Both the position numbers and the translations under genes were made by a program. The notes beneath the pieces were generated by a model. That model saw nothing but the letters and a program-made list of their open reading frames with translations, was not told the origin of the DNA and did not search any database. Below, piece by piece: positions 49,649 to 63,400 of a stretch of DNA of 64,000 nucleotides. This stretch comes from Amblyornis subalaris (Eukaryota > Chordata > Aves > Passeriformes > Ptilonorhynchidae), in contig JACAXG010000018.1 in the NCBI GenBank assembly GCA_018881555.1, positions 8,617,634-8,681,633 on the forward strand. Reading direction: 5' to 3'. Each line of letters begins with the position of its first letter. Within the stretch, counting starts at the first letter, position 1.

Positions 49649-50521
49649 GTCTCGATATCGATCACCTGTTGTTACACTGTGAATGCAGAACTAGTGCCTG
49701 CCTTCCTTCAAAAAAAGGCTGTGGGACATTTAAAGCACCTGGTCCCATTTAANCACCCTAGCCTGGCTTGCCAATAACATATTTGGAGCATTCCAACGTT
49801 GTTTTCTTGTTCAACTTTTAAAAAGCAGATCACAGTGACAAATTACCAACCTGGAAAGTTGAACTGCCCATTAATCTGCAATTAAGAAAAAAATCATTAA
49901 AAGGGTAAGTAATTTGTAGGTATTTTTGTTTGTGAAACACCCATGCTGCAAATTGTGCACTAAGTAGTTACTTTATACTTGTTCTTATAATGAATACAAT
50001 GTTTTTTCTCCAACCTCTTCAATTTGTGATGCTTGGACTTTGTCTTAATTTTCACGTTTATTTTTTCCCCTCAACAAATTGTCTGTTCCCTTGTTCACCT
50101 GCTGGACGGTATAGCGGTGACTCTGTCATGACTTTTGGAGTGTTGTTTGGCATTCCTAGTATATTAACAGAAAGACTGTTCTGCAGGTGTACTGTCTTGT
50201 CACCTTAGCTTTATGTGAACCACCCCTGAATCCCAGGTTATTAAGTGAGGGCTGAGGTACGAAAGAATGATGTCTAAAAAGTTCCTTTAATATTGAGAAT
50301 GAGAGATGGATGTTACCTAAAACATGGAACCTCAGCTGTAAAAACTGAAAGCAGAACAGTAACTTCATACAATTAATTAAAACATGGACAAAATGCAACT
50401 TTGCATGGTAATATTAAAAAAAAAAAAGATTTAGGTTACAGATTATCTTTCTATGTTACGTTCACTTTCCTCAGCGTAATTCTCACACAGGATACCCAAG
50501 TACCGCTCCCCATAAAAATAC
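49649..50521. other. non-coding sequence between the GC island and the LTR
   Basis: The first about 100 bases are moderately GC-rich, then AT-rich. Short frames only. There is an A run at 50415-50427. Nothing is recognised. Confidence 0.5.
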
Positions 50522-51351
50522 AAGATCAGGTTGATCTCGGCCAGCTGTCAAGGACCCACCCAGCCACACTCCTTGTAAACAGGACATGGGAAGAAAATAG
50601 GATGAAAAAGCTTATGGATTGAGATCAGAAAGCGAAATCACTTACCAATTGCCATCAGAGGCAAGAGAGTCTTGACTGTGGAAAAAATTGCTATAATTTT
50701 TGCTAGTTAAAATAGAGTTGGATAGTGAGAAACAAAAACTAAACCACCTTCCCAACAAGCTTGCACTGCTTTTTCCCAGGCTCAGCTTCACTCCTTCCCT
50801 CCTGACTTGTACAACTTCCCCACCCACCGAGCTTTGCAGGAAGACCGGGAATGGGTGTGGCANTCAGTCCATAGCACTTCTCTGCTATTCCTTTCTCCTC
50901 ACACTTTTCCCTTGCTCCAGTGTGGACCCTTCCCATGGGCTGCTGCTGCTGCTCCTGCCAGGAGAACCTGCTCCAGCATGAACTGTGCAGAGACTGCTGT
51001 TCCTTTAGGGAATATCCAGCTGCTTTTGGGTGGGGTCTCTCGGTTTGCAGAGTGGACATCTGCTCAGGCGTGCTCTTCTCCAGTGGCTACTGGGAAACAC
51101 TTGCTCTGCTGTGGTGTCTCCTGTGAGCTGCAGGAAAATCTCTGATCCATCACTGGGAGCAGCTCCTCCCCCTCCTCTGACCTTGGTGTTCTCCTGGACA
51201 GTGTTTTGCCCTTCCTTAGATACATTTTTCTGGAGTCTCACACCCGTGGCTGCAGGGCTCAGCTGTGCCCTGCCTTGGGGCCAGTGGCTGGAATCACCGA
51301 GGCCACCCCTGCAGCCCCCACTGCCAGCACCGGGGCACCTCCACTCCTACA
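50522..51351 (-). mobile_element. avian ERVL-type solitary LTR, minus strand
   Basis: The plus strand matches, in order, the reverse complement of a very common avian LTR that I recall. First comes GGTTGATCTCGGCCAGCTGTC and the AACAGGACATGGGAAGAAAA block (3' end of the LTR), then CACTTACCAATTGCCATCAG and ATAGAGTTGGATAGTGAGAA. Next is the CT-rich body, with CTTGCTCCAGTGTGGACCCT, GACATCTGCTCAGGCGTGCT and the CTCCTCCCCCTCCTCTGACC block. It ends with GAGGCCACCCCTGCAGCCCC and CTCCTACA. So the LTR starts (TGTAGGAG) at 51351 and ends near 50522 on the minus strand. It is diverged: the poly(A) signal region near 50680 is not intact. Flanks AATAC (50517-50521) and AATTC (51352-51356) agree at four of five bases, a possible decayed 5-bp target duplication. 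No internal retroviral genes are present. The exact family name is uncertain. Confidence 0.82.
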
Positions 51352-54174
51352 AATTCACTGCTCCATTTCATACAGTCAAAATCCTGCTTTTTCTGGGCCT
51401 TGATGTTTCAAATCTTCCTCAAGGAAGGTACAAGCAGGTACAATCTGTGCTACTTGATTCACATCGAGTATATTATTTTAATGTGAGTTTCAACTGGAAG
51501 AACACACTGAAATTAACATTTGATGTCTTAGTCTTTGATATCTGGCATTTTTCACAGGCAGACTATAATAAAGAAGTCAGTTATTGCTATTAGACATATT
51601 TTAAAAGAATTCTTTTTTGATGCATATCTTCACTCGGATTATTAAATTTAAATCAGTGCTGCTATCAGTTTGAATACTAATGATACATTCTGCCAGATGG
51701 AAGCCTTTAATAAATTTTCACTTTTCTCTAACAGTCAGCTGTAAATCTTAAATAAGAGAATTTTCGGGTTATGCCAGCTATAATGCCTTCTGTCCACACT
51801 GAGTTCAATGTCATCAGTACCTGGGAGGCAGGTACTCTTTAATTAACTGCCATCCTCTCTGGTTTATTGAGATGCAAGGCAGTAGCACAGTCAAGGCTGT
51901 TCTTTTGGTGGTTTCTGAACTGCCAGCCACTTTCCTGCTGTACTTATGTTGTGTACCTGAGACCATCTTTCATTGTTTCAGTTGATGTATATATTCATTA
52001 TATTCAGACTTTTGAGCTCTTTTCTGTCATTCTATGTGAAGCACCAAATACTGGGCCTTGTGGAAGAGGAGGGGGAAAGAGGCAGGGAGCTGCCCACTTA
52101 CCAAATAGAAATATTTCCTCCTGAAACAGAAATATTTCCTGCTGGTTTCAGGTGATTAGTGCACTTTGGAGGGCACTCACACCCTTTGCAGCATGGGGGC
52201 AGCTGTTATAATCCAGCACCTCAGGTGCAGAATGAATGAAACTTAATAAATGACCATGTATCTTTTATCAGTGCATTTGATGGCCTGTTTTCATCAGTTA
52301 GTAATGTTTTCCTCCAGAGTCATCCACTATATTCACTTTTAGACTTCTGAATTTTTGCACAGGGGCCATACTGTAGCTAAAATCTGCGCTGTTGTGGGGA
52401 GATGAGCTTTAAATAGCTTAAGCTTTTCTCTGCTGCATTCTAGCTAGCTGGGAATGGCTTCTTCAGGGAAAAAGTGTGTATCACACTGCTAAAAGTATAG
52501 GAAAAGGTAAGCTGGAACTCCTNGCTGTCGTGGGGAGGAAGAATAAACACTAGATAACAGAAGAGAAAATGAAATCACAGCATTCAAACTTTCTGTACCT
52601 TGGGGGAAAGAGAGAACTAAAATACTTACGTGAGTCAATAACTATTCCCAGTAGAATCCTTGGAAAAGCCTACAGGTAGAGCAAAATTTTCAGTTATTGA
52701 GTTATTTTCTCACCAGTCTGTTTCACTTATTGATTAGTTTTGTCATTAAACTTCAGAGCCACTCAGTTAAATCTGTTTCATCCATGCACCAGACTCTCCA
52801 AATAATTTCATTATCTAAATGATTATCTGAAGTGCCAATTACAAGAAAGTAATTAATAATATTGTAATGCAGAGAACAGGTTTTGTTGAGATTTGTGGTG
52901 GTGCTTTGTTCATTAGTTTTCTGGTTTGTTCTCTTTCTGCTTCAAAGTTAGTAAAAAAATGCTCATTGAAACAACTCCATCATGGAACAAAAGATGTCAA
53001 TTACAGAAAAGTACAGGCACCAACAGAACATTTCAAATCGTTCTAAGAAATTTTCTGACATAGTAACGGTATTTAGTATATTTCAATTTCAACAACTAAC
53101 TGTAATTAAACCTGACCTTCAAGTTAATTATGTCTTGACATTTATGATTTTATACTAGCTTTCCCTGTGGTGATGATGTGTTGTATACAGATGCTAATAA
53201 GTAGCTTCTGTAGTGTGAGCAAGCAGATTTTAGATGTGCCTACACTGCCGTTCAGAAAGCAGCATCATGCACATTCCTTCAATACATTTGTGCTGTTTTA
53301 GTTAATGCTGTTCCTAGATTTTGTAATCAAATCCTGACATTGCTTCTTATGCAACAAAACTCACTGACGCAATTTTGAAAGGAGCTTAATGAGCAGTGAT
53401 ACATGCTGTTATTGTTTGAACTTGCTATTTGCGTAAAACCATTAAGTCAGCGTGGAAGTTAGAGGCAAATAAGTCCATCTTTTATCAAGCCTGCGGCATA
53501 GCAAAGACACAACTAGTCAACCATAGGAGTTGGAAACCGAGGACATATGACAGAATAAAAGTTGAGAACTGTTTTTACTCATGTAGAACATTAAGTCTAG
53601 CTAAGTTCAAGGTTAAACTAAGAGGTGAGATTAGATAGTTCTAGAAGAAACATCAGTGATGGAGCATGTAAGGAGAGGCGTTTCTGAACATGAGGACTTT
53701 GAAAAATGGCATAGCCAAGGTGTTTTTAATGAAGATAAAACCAGTGATGTTGAAAATCTATCTTTATGACAATAAAACCACGCTAGTCTATTACAGAGAG
53801 ACTGCTCTTGAGTTAAAAAAAAAATCAGTAGACTTCAGGAAAGATCTTGGCTATTTTGAAAGTCCAAGTTCATTGTTTATTTTGAAGTGTTGGTAACTTT
53901 GTCTCCAAAGACATGTGCTTCATATGTGGTGAACACTAGACTTCACAGCCTTAGTGCTAATACTGTGCCTTCAGACTTGAACTCAGTTTGATCAAAAAAA
54001 CCCTAGCTGCCACTCTTTAAGTTTAAAAGCGCAGCAATTTATGTAGTTTTCTTCCTGATCCATACATTTATCTGCTTTGTATATGTCATATATTGAAAAA
54101 TCTCTACTGCCTGCTTTCAGGCTTCATAACCTCAAATCCATATGGAACTATTTGTATATTATAGTTATGTATCT
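51352..54174. other. non-coding sequence, no gene seen
   Basis: Returns to AT-rich composition after the LTR. A minor 21-bp period repeat lies at 52107-52148. Frames such as 53429-53638 carry no recognisable motif. Confidence 0.5.
52107..52148. repeat. imperfect 21-bp tandem duplication
   Basis: AGAAATATTTCCT begins both units (52107 and 52128); the last eight bases differ at several positions (CCTGAAAC against GCTGGTTT). Confidence 0.75.
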
Positions 54175-54194
54175 AAACATATATATATATGTTT
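54175..54194. repeat. perfect 20-bp palindrome
   Basis: AAACATATAT followed directly by its reverse complement ATATATGTTT. The core is an AT dinucleotide run, so it is partly simple sequence. Confidence 0.95.
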
Positions 54195-57100
54195 CTAGTG
54201 AGATCAAGCCAAAATTCAAAATGATCTGTGTTTATATGGAAAGCTAAGTTGGTTAAATAATACAGCCATACAATTTTCTGGTTTTGGTGGTTCTAAGCTG
54301 CCAAAATATGTGTCTGATTAACACAGGCTACCCAAAAATATTTCCCCAAAGCCAACCAGCAGTACAGTGCATGTATTTATGGGGAAATCAGAAATCTCAC
54401 CCTATTACCCATTTCTTTTCTTTCCTATGCTGAAAATTCCTTGAAAAATTTTCTTAAGCTATTTGCTTATTCGGGTAAGTTATATTTTATTTTCTGTTTT
54501 GTTTCTTCACCAATTTTTGACATGTTTTTAGGATGGGTCACTTATGATAAGGAAAGGGTCAACAGAAAGTTTTACAAACTGAAAGGCCTAGTCTTGATTA
54601 GGATATCTGGACCCTGGCTGCCTGACCTGTTCATTGACTGTGCTTTCTAATTGGGTTGTCATTGCTATCCAACCAGCAGTGTAATGCTGCTAAATGCTAG
54701 CTTGGTGAGAACGTGAAACTCAATCTGCCAGTAAAGGGCATAGCAAGCACCATGCCTATAGAGTATTGTGTGTTTGGCCTTGGCATTCTAAAGAAGCTTT
54801 TCTATTTCTGCTACTCTGAATGAATACTGTAATTTATTTCCAAACTGAGTAACTCATAGCTTTGGATACTGTGTTTTAATGCCTTTTTGCATTGCAATAA
54901 AAAGTGGTTTTTGATGTAAGACAAACTGCAGAACACATATGTTTAAGGGGTATGTTGCAAAAGAATGCCATACTTCTTGAGTTGTGGTGCAAAGAATAGT
55001 TGTGCAGTGCATCCTGACATCTTTCACCATAATTACTGCAGTTTTTTCTTTCTGGAATAAAGCTTTAGAGAGCATGGTGTCTACTAGAAGCAATAGAACA
55101 CATGAAAAAAGCAAGTAATATTGTGCAGTAAGTAGAGAAGCAACAGCTCATTTTTTCCCACATAAGTTTCTTCCTAGCTATGCTGTTTTTGGCATTTTAG
55201 AAAAATAAAACAATTGATCTGATCTGAAAACTGCATGAAAAGCAAGAATGCTTTCATCAAAGTGAAAATGAAAAAAATAAGCCCTTGACTTTCCTATACT
55301 TAAATTTGTCAGATCCAAAGGAAGTGAGCCAAACATGTACTTGGACTGGAACTTGTTTATAGAAATGACTTGGAACTTAGCCTGGAAATAGTACTAAGCC
55401 ACGCCATGCCGATTGTTCTGTTTATCGTACTGCTTTATTTTCCTTTACATCTTATGCCCTGATGAAAAGGTAGAAGGTGTTTGCTCTTTCTTTTTCCTTC
55501 CTGTTCTTCAAGTAGTAAATATCAAAAGCCTATTTTAATTGGGTAAAAATAGTTTTATTGCAATGTTTGTACCATTCTTTTCAAATTGGGAGACCTGAAT
55601 TATCTCTAACGTATTGGTATCAATTCAGGATGTAAAAATACAGAAATATCTCCATATTTTTTTAAATCAGAAATATAATGTAGAATATTAAAAATACCTC
55701 CAGAGGGAGTCGTTGGGTTTTGGCACAGAATGTAGTCAAGCATATGCTTAGTATACCATATACCTCTTTTGAAAATGATCCAAAGGCCACCGAAGTCACT
55801 GAAGCTCCAATGGCTTTTTAATCGGTTTTTAAATCTTTGCTCTAAACAGTTGGGAAAGAAGCATCTGAGAGAGAATATGACCAAGGTCATTAGAATAGCA
55901 GGTTGTAAATTGTGGATAACCAAGGAAGACCAGTTGTCTTAAAAAAATTAACTCCAGGGAGTACCATGTAAGACTAACAGGTGGTTGTACAAGCAAGCAA
56001 AAGGAGACATTTCTCTGTGAAGCATGTAGGTAAAATGTGGGACTCCAATGCCGTGGGAAGTTTGGGATGCCAGATGTCTACAGAAGCTCCAAAATAAATT
56101 TTACAAATCCTCATGGGGGGGCAGAGCTATTAAGCACACAGACATAATGCCAAGCTCAGGATGTCCGTGATTCATACATTGCTGGAAGCAGGTACTCCTG
56201 GGAAATAGTGCTGTGCACCTCNGCTGCTCTGCTTTTCACTGCACGGCCGCTGTTAGCCACAGCCAGTAATGGGTGGCCTGACAAAGCAGACCTTTGGCAT
56301 GACCCCTAGATCTGCTTATGAGTTCTTAAGTGGCTCTTTGAGCATCACAACTGGTGAGTCTGTTTTTCTATAGATGTGTGACACACATTCGATTCTGGCA
56401 AATGAAAGATGTAAGCTCTGACTGGTGTTCTACCCAAAGATTTGAGCGGTAAATAGTGTGCCTATCTGCTGTTTTATAATATCTCAAAACTATTGAGCAT
56501 GTACTGCAGATTTTATTCTCAGGGAAGTAATATCTTCAACACACTTATTTTCATGAAGCACGNTAGGTATTTATTATCTCTGAGCGCAAGTCCCATTTTA
56601 GGTGAATGTAAATATAGTTAACTTGGACAGAGTGATCTGAAATTTTGATAGTACAAACATACATGGAGATCTACATAGCCTTGATCATATAAGCCTTGTT
56701 TAGAAAGGAGGCTGAAAACAAGATGTCTAACTATTTCTCTTTAACAAGCATCATAAAATAATGCATTTACATTATGCATATGACAAGATGCAGTTTAATA
56801 TTAATGTAAGTACTGTACATTCACAGTGTTATAAACCAAACAATTAGACAAGGTCCACACCCTAAAAATCTTACCATCTAATTATGGTGGTTTCAGTACA
56901 AAAAACTAGAAGCCTGACAGGGTAAGCAAAAAGGGTCATAGGAGTTTTACGAATGTGAAAAAACAATAGCTGCTATGAAGTATGCTAAAAAGACAAATGA
57001 TGTGAAATTTTCTTCTAGCAGTGCACTGTGTGGAGGATTATCTTCTGATAAGAACTAGGCAGCTGGGATTTTCCTTATTCTTATGACTGTTTTATGATGA

Positions 57101-60100
57101 GATGTTGCTCTGAATACTATGCCCTATATTCGAGGTTCATCTGTCTTTCATAGGAAAATTCCTGTGAAATCTTGGGTTCAGTCGGTTGTACAAAGGGGGC
57201 ATCTTTTCCTTTATGTGTATGAGGCCTACAAGGCTTTTATACAAAATTGTAAGGTGACACATGGTCTTTCAGACATGGAGGAAATGTACAGCTGCTGCTA
57301 AGAGTGTGGGGCCATATCAAGGGNTAGCGGGAACTTTTCCCAAGGACAGTGATGCAATGCCTAATATGCAAGAGAACTATGGAGCCTGTACTTTCAGAAA
57401 TAGTAGGACAGATTTCAAGGATACATCAAATGTGTGCTCAGTATTTTGACATCTTAACATTGTCTTGACATCACTACAATTCTTACGAGTGACTGAAAGC
57501 AATAAAGAATTGCACCACAAATACTTAGANCTGAAGACATTTATCTGAACTCAAGTTTTATAGCAAGTTTCCCTCTGAGGGGAGAAAAAAGGGATATTAA
57601 TACTTCAGCTAAATTTGTATTAGACTAATACCAATTTGTCGTTTTATCTTTATTTGATGATTTATTTATGAGGATGATTTAATTTCAAGACCTATACTAT
57701 TTTCTGAGCTGTTACCATTTGAAATACTTCTATACCTCATGCTGTTAAGCCTTTGAACATACACACAATATACTTCTCTTACATCTAGCTTTCTTGCATT
57801 ATAGGAGAAAGCAAACATTTTTAATTTATCAAAGAATGTCTTTCATTTCTTGCCTGCATTTTGTTTCCTTTATAAATAACTTTTATGTACAGTTTTAAAA
57901 ATATAAACAAATCCTCCATGACATTCTTTCTGATCATTAGCGCTCACAGTCTCTCAGATCAAAAGTTTTGCTGGGTTTCTTTGCGAACATGAGAAGTCCT
58001 AATCCACATACTCAAGAAACTTGCATTAGGAATCTTTTCCTTCCATTATTTCTGGTCCATCTCAATACATCTGAAAGGTAAGTGATGAATAATATAGTTC
58101 TGTTCAGATATCCCTTGAGTTAATGGACACTACACAGTTTAAAAGAGGTTGAATATGACTGGAAACAAATGTTGATGGATTTTTCTTAAAATTCTTAAAA
58201 TTCAGATGTTTATATTGATACTAGAAATGTTGCTCATGCCACATAAAATTATTTTTTCAGCAAAATGTAATACAGTTATTGTAATGATAATTGATAATAA
58301 AATAAGTGAGGTACTTCAGGGGACTAACTATTCTGCTTGCAGGTTGCTCACATTAATAGGTAGCTCGTGAATAAATATGATTTTATGGAAAGTGTGGGAA
58401 GAATAAGAATGGCTGTTCTTTCTGTTCCTCCTACATTTTTTACCTTCAGAATTAGTTGTCCCCCAACTTTATAGCATAGGGAGCATTGTGAAAAAAATTG
58501 CATTTGTTATTGCTGTTGTGTCCTTATTATCTCTGCCATTTCCTCAAAGCTAATTCACAAATTCCCTTCACTTCTTCCTGCTTATATCCGTACTGTCCCT
58601 GGTCCATCATACTTCAAAATTTCATGTTCTTCTCATCTTTCAGTATTTCAGAGAATTCCCTGTGTAACTCTTTTCACCCAGTGAACTCTGGCATTTTCCC
58701 CTTTGTCAAATGAACGGGCCTAATTTTTATTTTTATTTCATGAATGTATTGTCAAATCTAAGTAATTCAAGTCTTGTGCTCCCCCATGGCGGTGCACTGG
58801 CCAGCTTTGCTGACTGTGTAATCCTTGAGTAAGAGAGAGGTGAGACCACTTTACTGCCTCTTTGTTCAAAGAGTCTCTAAATAAACATGTAGAGTGCAGC
58901 ATGGTTGCATCTTTGTGCCTTTACATGGCTTGATACGTTTGCTCAGTGATTCAGTGAGTCTGTTGCATTTTATTGGGGACTCATGCCCAAGGCTGTAGAA
59001 AAAATTGGTGTTTGGAACCTACCTGTATTTTGAGTTTTTTTTCTCTAATGTGACAATCATCACAATTGTACAGGTTGAAACGTGAACCTAATTAGTGTTT
59101 GGGGCAGAGCAGAAGCTCAACAAAAGACTTTCTGAAATCATCAGTAAAAAGTACTCTCCATTCTGTTCCTAGACTGCAGTATGAATTATGTGTCTAGCCA
59201 TTTAAGCTCCCTCTAGGTGTCTTCCAGAGGCCAGTTTATACCATGTCTGAGAAAGGTATTTCCAGAGTGCTTTATCCTTTATGGCAGATTTTATGATGAG
59301 GGTCTATCTTCCACTTGATGGTGGAGGGATCTTTGATTGGACAGCTGTACTGTTGATTCATATGAATTCTGCTTGAAATGTACAGCTGTATATTGCATAT
59401 GAGGCTGAGTCCCTTTAGCCTTTCAAGTCCAGTGATTCCTAATAATGTTAGGCACAGAGGGATGTTTTCAAAGACATTTAGATGCTTAGAGATACTTAAC
59501 AAGATTTTCAAGATCACTAAAGCAGACTGGACATCTAACTTCCGTTGATTTACCTGAGGTAGATGACTATTTCTGTTTGCTTATATATGAGGGGTTTTTT
59601 TCATAATCCCTTTCAGCACTTTTTATAATCTTGTCCACAAGTTTTATTTAATTTCCAAGGAATGTAACCTATTTGTATCTATTGTACTAGAATATATACA
59701 GCTCAAGTGTGTTAAATCTCAATCTTTAGATTATAAGCAAAAGAGTTTTTGTTAAACTCTTGCACAAGGTCATAAATTTTGCAGTGTAGTCTAGGGGCCT
59801 GTCATGTGGAATCATCACTTTTCCAGAAAACTGCTGGTACTTTTATACTTCAGCTACCATACTGTGATTGCTTTGCAGTTGGGTCAGCTGAAGATATATA
59901 TTTGAAAAATGCTATGCTCTTTCAGGAGAATTGTTTTCCATGTAGTGGAGCATGGTGCTTTAAATATGGTGTACAGCAAAAGACTGTTTTGAAGGACTGT
60001 TGATCTGAAGCAATACCATTTATTCTTTGCTGTTATTCCCATGACATAAAGAATCCATTCAGGAACACTTTCTGAATGAAACTTCAGCTGGTGCTAATGG

Positions 60101-60456
60101 GATGACCACACAGACAGAAGACATCCAGTCTCACTCCTAATTTACCTTCAATAGTTTCTTTAACCAGATCAGCATTTATTTAAAATAATGACTACCTGAT
60201 TTATTCCCATGTCCCAGTTTTCATTTTGCTCTCATTCTGCCAGTCTGGAGTGACAAGAATTTTTCTACTTGTCTTAACTTTCTTTGGACAATAGACTTTA
60301 TTTTTTAAAAATGTTATTTTTAGATGGGTACATTTTTTAAAGGACTGTCTGTGAATAAAACACATCTACTTGATAGAATTTGAAACAATTTCTGTCAAAT
60401 CCTAGAAAGACATACCTATGCCACATTTAAAATCTCAGTTCCTTTTCAGTGTCATT
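54195..60456. other. non-coding sequence, no gene seen
   Basis: AT-rich. 56100-56330 is locally more GC-rich and includes a GGGGGGG run (56115-56121), but I recognise no element in it. No exon, RNA gene or named transposon was identified. Confidence 0.5.
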
Positions 60457-60478
60457 TTGTCTACCTTGTTGTAGACAA
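60457..60478. repeat. inverted repeat, 8-bp stem, 6-nt loop
   Basis: TTGTCTAC, loop CTTGTT, then GTAGACAA. The stem is perfect; one further T-G wobble could extend it in RNA. Confidence 0.9.
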
Positions 60479-63400
60479 GATACTTTTTTGTGTCCCACTT
60501 GCGAGGAAAAAGTGGACCAAAGTCAATTAATTAGTTGCAATACGTATCAAAAATAAGAACTGCTTAAATTGCTTTATGGTGAAAGTCACTGTAAGTGCAG
60601 TGTGTTATTCCTTAGAGCCGCACTCGGAGCCCTCCCTTCATTCTGCTGCTGTAACATAGGTTGGATGGTTCCTTGTGCCTACACCCTAAGCTTCTCATGC
60701 GCATGTCACTCAGATATTTTGCAGCAGTGAGAGTTATAGCCTGTGGANCTGCCTGGCAATAGGGATGCCAGGGCAAGATGCTTGGGGAAGAAAAAAATTC
60801 CATGTAGGTATGATGATGCTGTAATTGCACTCTCAGTTAGCTGCTNGGAGTTTATCTGCTCTGGTAGGATCACCCAGGAACTGTATACATTGAACAGACA
60901 CTATTAAAGCCTCTGCCTGATACCATTAGCACATGACAGAGACCCAAATCAGTTCTAAAGGCATTTGCAAGCAGCTGCTGCCACAGCAAAGATAATATTG
61001 GCACAGCTTTTCAATTGTGTAAAGAATAGGCAGCTTTATTTTAAACTTTCATCTTCCAATTGTGCCTTATAGACAAAATGCTAACTTGAGTAATTTTTAA
61101 AGCTAATTATGTAACAGGGATTTCACAAAATAGCTCTGAAATACTTAAAATGGATATTAAAAATTCAAAATCCTGATATGACAGCTGCAGTAGTAATACC
61201 TATTGTTAAGTTTAGCTAGACTTTCCTCTGTCATATAAGCCCAAAAATATCTGTCTTATTTTTTAAGTATCTTCTTCTTTTCATGACCTAGGAACAACGT
61301 TTATTACATGCTATTAACATCCAGTAGCTATGCAATAAAACCACATGCCCTTGAGTACATATTTTGTATGCATGATATAATGGAATGATTTCCTAGTGAG
61401 TGAGTTAAGCAGAATTTTTTTTTTGTATTACCTGAACTATGATAGAGCACAGGCTTTCTGAATGGAACTGTGGAAAATTAGGCCTGACCTTTTCTAACGG
61501 GAACTCCGATCAGTTGGAAACTGTGAAAAATAACCTGTACTGGTGCTTTTTCTGTAGACTGGAAGTTTCATGCTCTTCAGCAGATATATTCTGATATATT
61601 CCACCAGAGTATACTGGTGTGGCTAAGGAGAATTTGGGGAATGTCCAGGTTCTCTCACTGTTGTGTTTTATTTTAATGTCAGACACTGGCATCTTTCTGA
61701 GATTTTTATTTCTCCANGCAGTGAGATCTACCTTTAACCTTTCACTACCATATGTAAGACTTACAGAGGTGCCATTAACATTCATGCTGTGTTAAAAATA
61801 GTCTTACTTATAGTGGATGTTGTTGAGAGCAACATTCACTGACAAGTCCCATAAATGGCTTGTTTAATTACGTATGAGTGAAAGAGTTACAGCCTCTAAT
61901 TTGAAACTCAGTCATAGAGATAACATGAACTTTACACCTGTCATGAAATGCTAGAATTCAAGACCCAACTGTGAAGTAAACACTTACTTCATTTATCTTT
62001 TATGGAAAATTATTTCTTTGAAATGTTGCAATCAGATTCTGATAGCCTGTGCGTTGGTAATGCCATTCTATGTAGTTTCCCAATTAAAAGCCTCTTGTGA
62101 AGGTGTTTAGAACACAGTTTTTGAGAAATGTTAAGTAAAGGCTGTTGTATAGCTGAACTGTTCTCTGTGTACTTCATATGAATAGATTGACACCTGAAAA
62201 TTGTAAACTGGGTGCTCTAGTGCCAGGCTGATTTCCTGAAAATGAAATGTTTGGCTGAGTGCCAGTACAGGGGCCTAAAGTCTGGATTATACAGTCCAAG
62301 GCCCTAATCACCTTAGAGGCATATCTAGGTAAAATGACATTGTCTCAGTCTGAGGATCACTGTCACTTAATGATCATGCTCAGGTATAATGTTTCTGACT
62401 TTAGTTTTAATTGATAAAGTGAATTGTCAATCATTAGGGTGGTCTTGCTACCCACATTTCTTTAAATCAATCTGAAAATGCAGCTGTTTTTTTCCTGCTG
62501 GTGTGTCTGCACGTAGCTCTTAATAACAATTCATCATTAGTTTTATAGTTTGAATTTGACAATGGATTTGTTTTGTTCCCACTGGACCACTTCAGAGACT
62601 TGGCTCAGTGCAAGCAGCTGCAAGTCCAAATGCTCCTGATGCAGAAATAGCAGTGCTACAGCTACTGCAGGCAGATTAACATGAGAAGAGAAAAACATGA
62701 AAAATCCAATTAATTGATCTTTTGCAAACACGATCAGTGAAATCATGCACTCTGTTGAAGGCAAGAGTAGCTTAACCATTAACTTCAGAGAAGAAAAGGT
62801 TTTATCCAGTGCCTAAAATGTCAGGTCATCTGAAAGGTAAAGAAAACAAGATTATTATATGTTTTTTTCTGAGAACAAAAATACCTTTTTTCTTATGGTG
62901 GTATCTGAAAAGACCAGACAAGACTGTGGTCTAAAATTTCTGTACATATAGAAATTAAGGAGAAAACCTGGAATTAAGGAACTTTACCTTTCAAGTAAGA
63001 AGTATAAATGGATGTATTACACTTGGGGACCTCAGTATCAGAAAGATTAAATTGCTCAAAAGATGCCTGTCAGAGCCAGGAATGAACACAAATCTTCTGA
63101 GTTTTAGTCNAGTGTGTTTCAACTGCAAGTCAGNTTCTTCTCACTTTTAATATGTGCTTCCTGTATAAGTGTGACTTCCAGCTTAATGAACTATTTGTAG
63201 CAGATTTTAACAATACCAGGACAGTCGATTTAGTTGGAGTTCATGCTGGAACATAGATATATAAACCTGCAAGTACCAGATCAAAAAGAAAGTGTGGGGA
63301 CACAAAAGCATTCTTGCTAATGTCTTGGGACAGAACTCAGTTCAAAGAAATTCTCATGCTTCTGTATCAAGATCAAATTACCCTAGTTGCATGAACAAAA

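Noticed and set aside
51030..51593. 187-codon plus-strand open frame, longest in the window
   Set aside because: Its first part runs antisense through an ERVL-type LTR and the rest through AT-rich DNA; there is no protein-like motif.
56100..56330. locally GC-rich block suggesting an exon or old repeat
   Set aside because: No open frame with splice signals and no family landmark; kept only as plain sequence.
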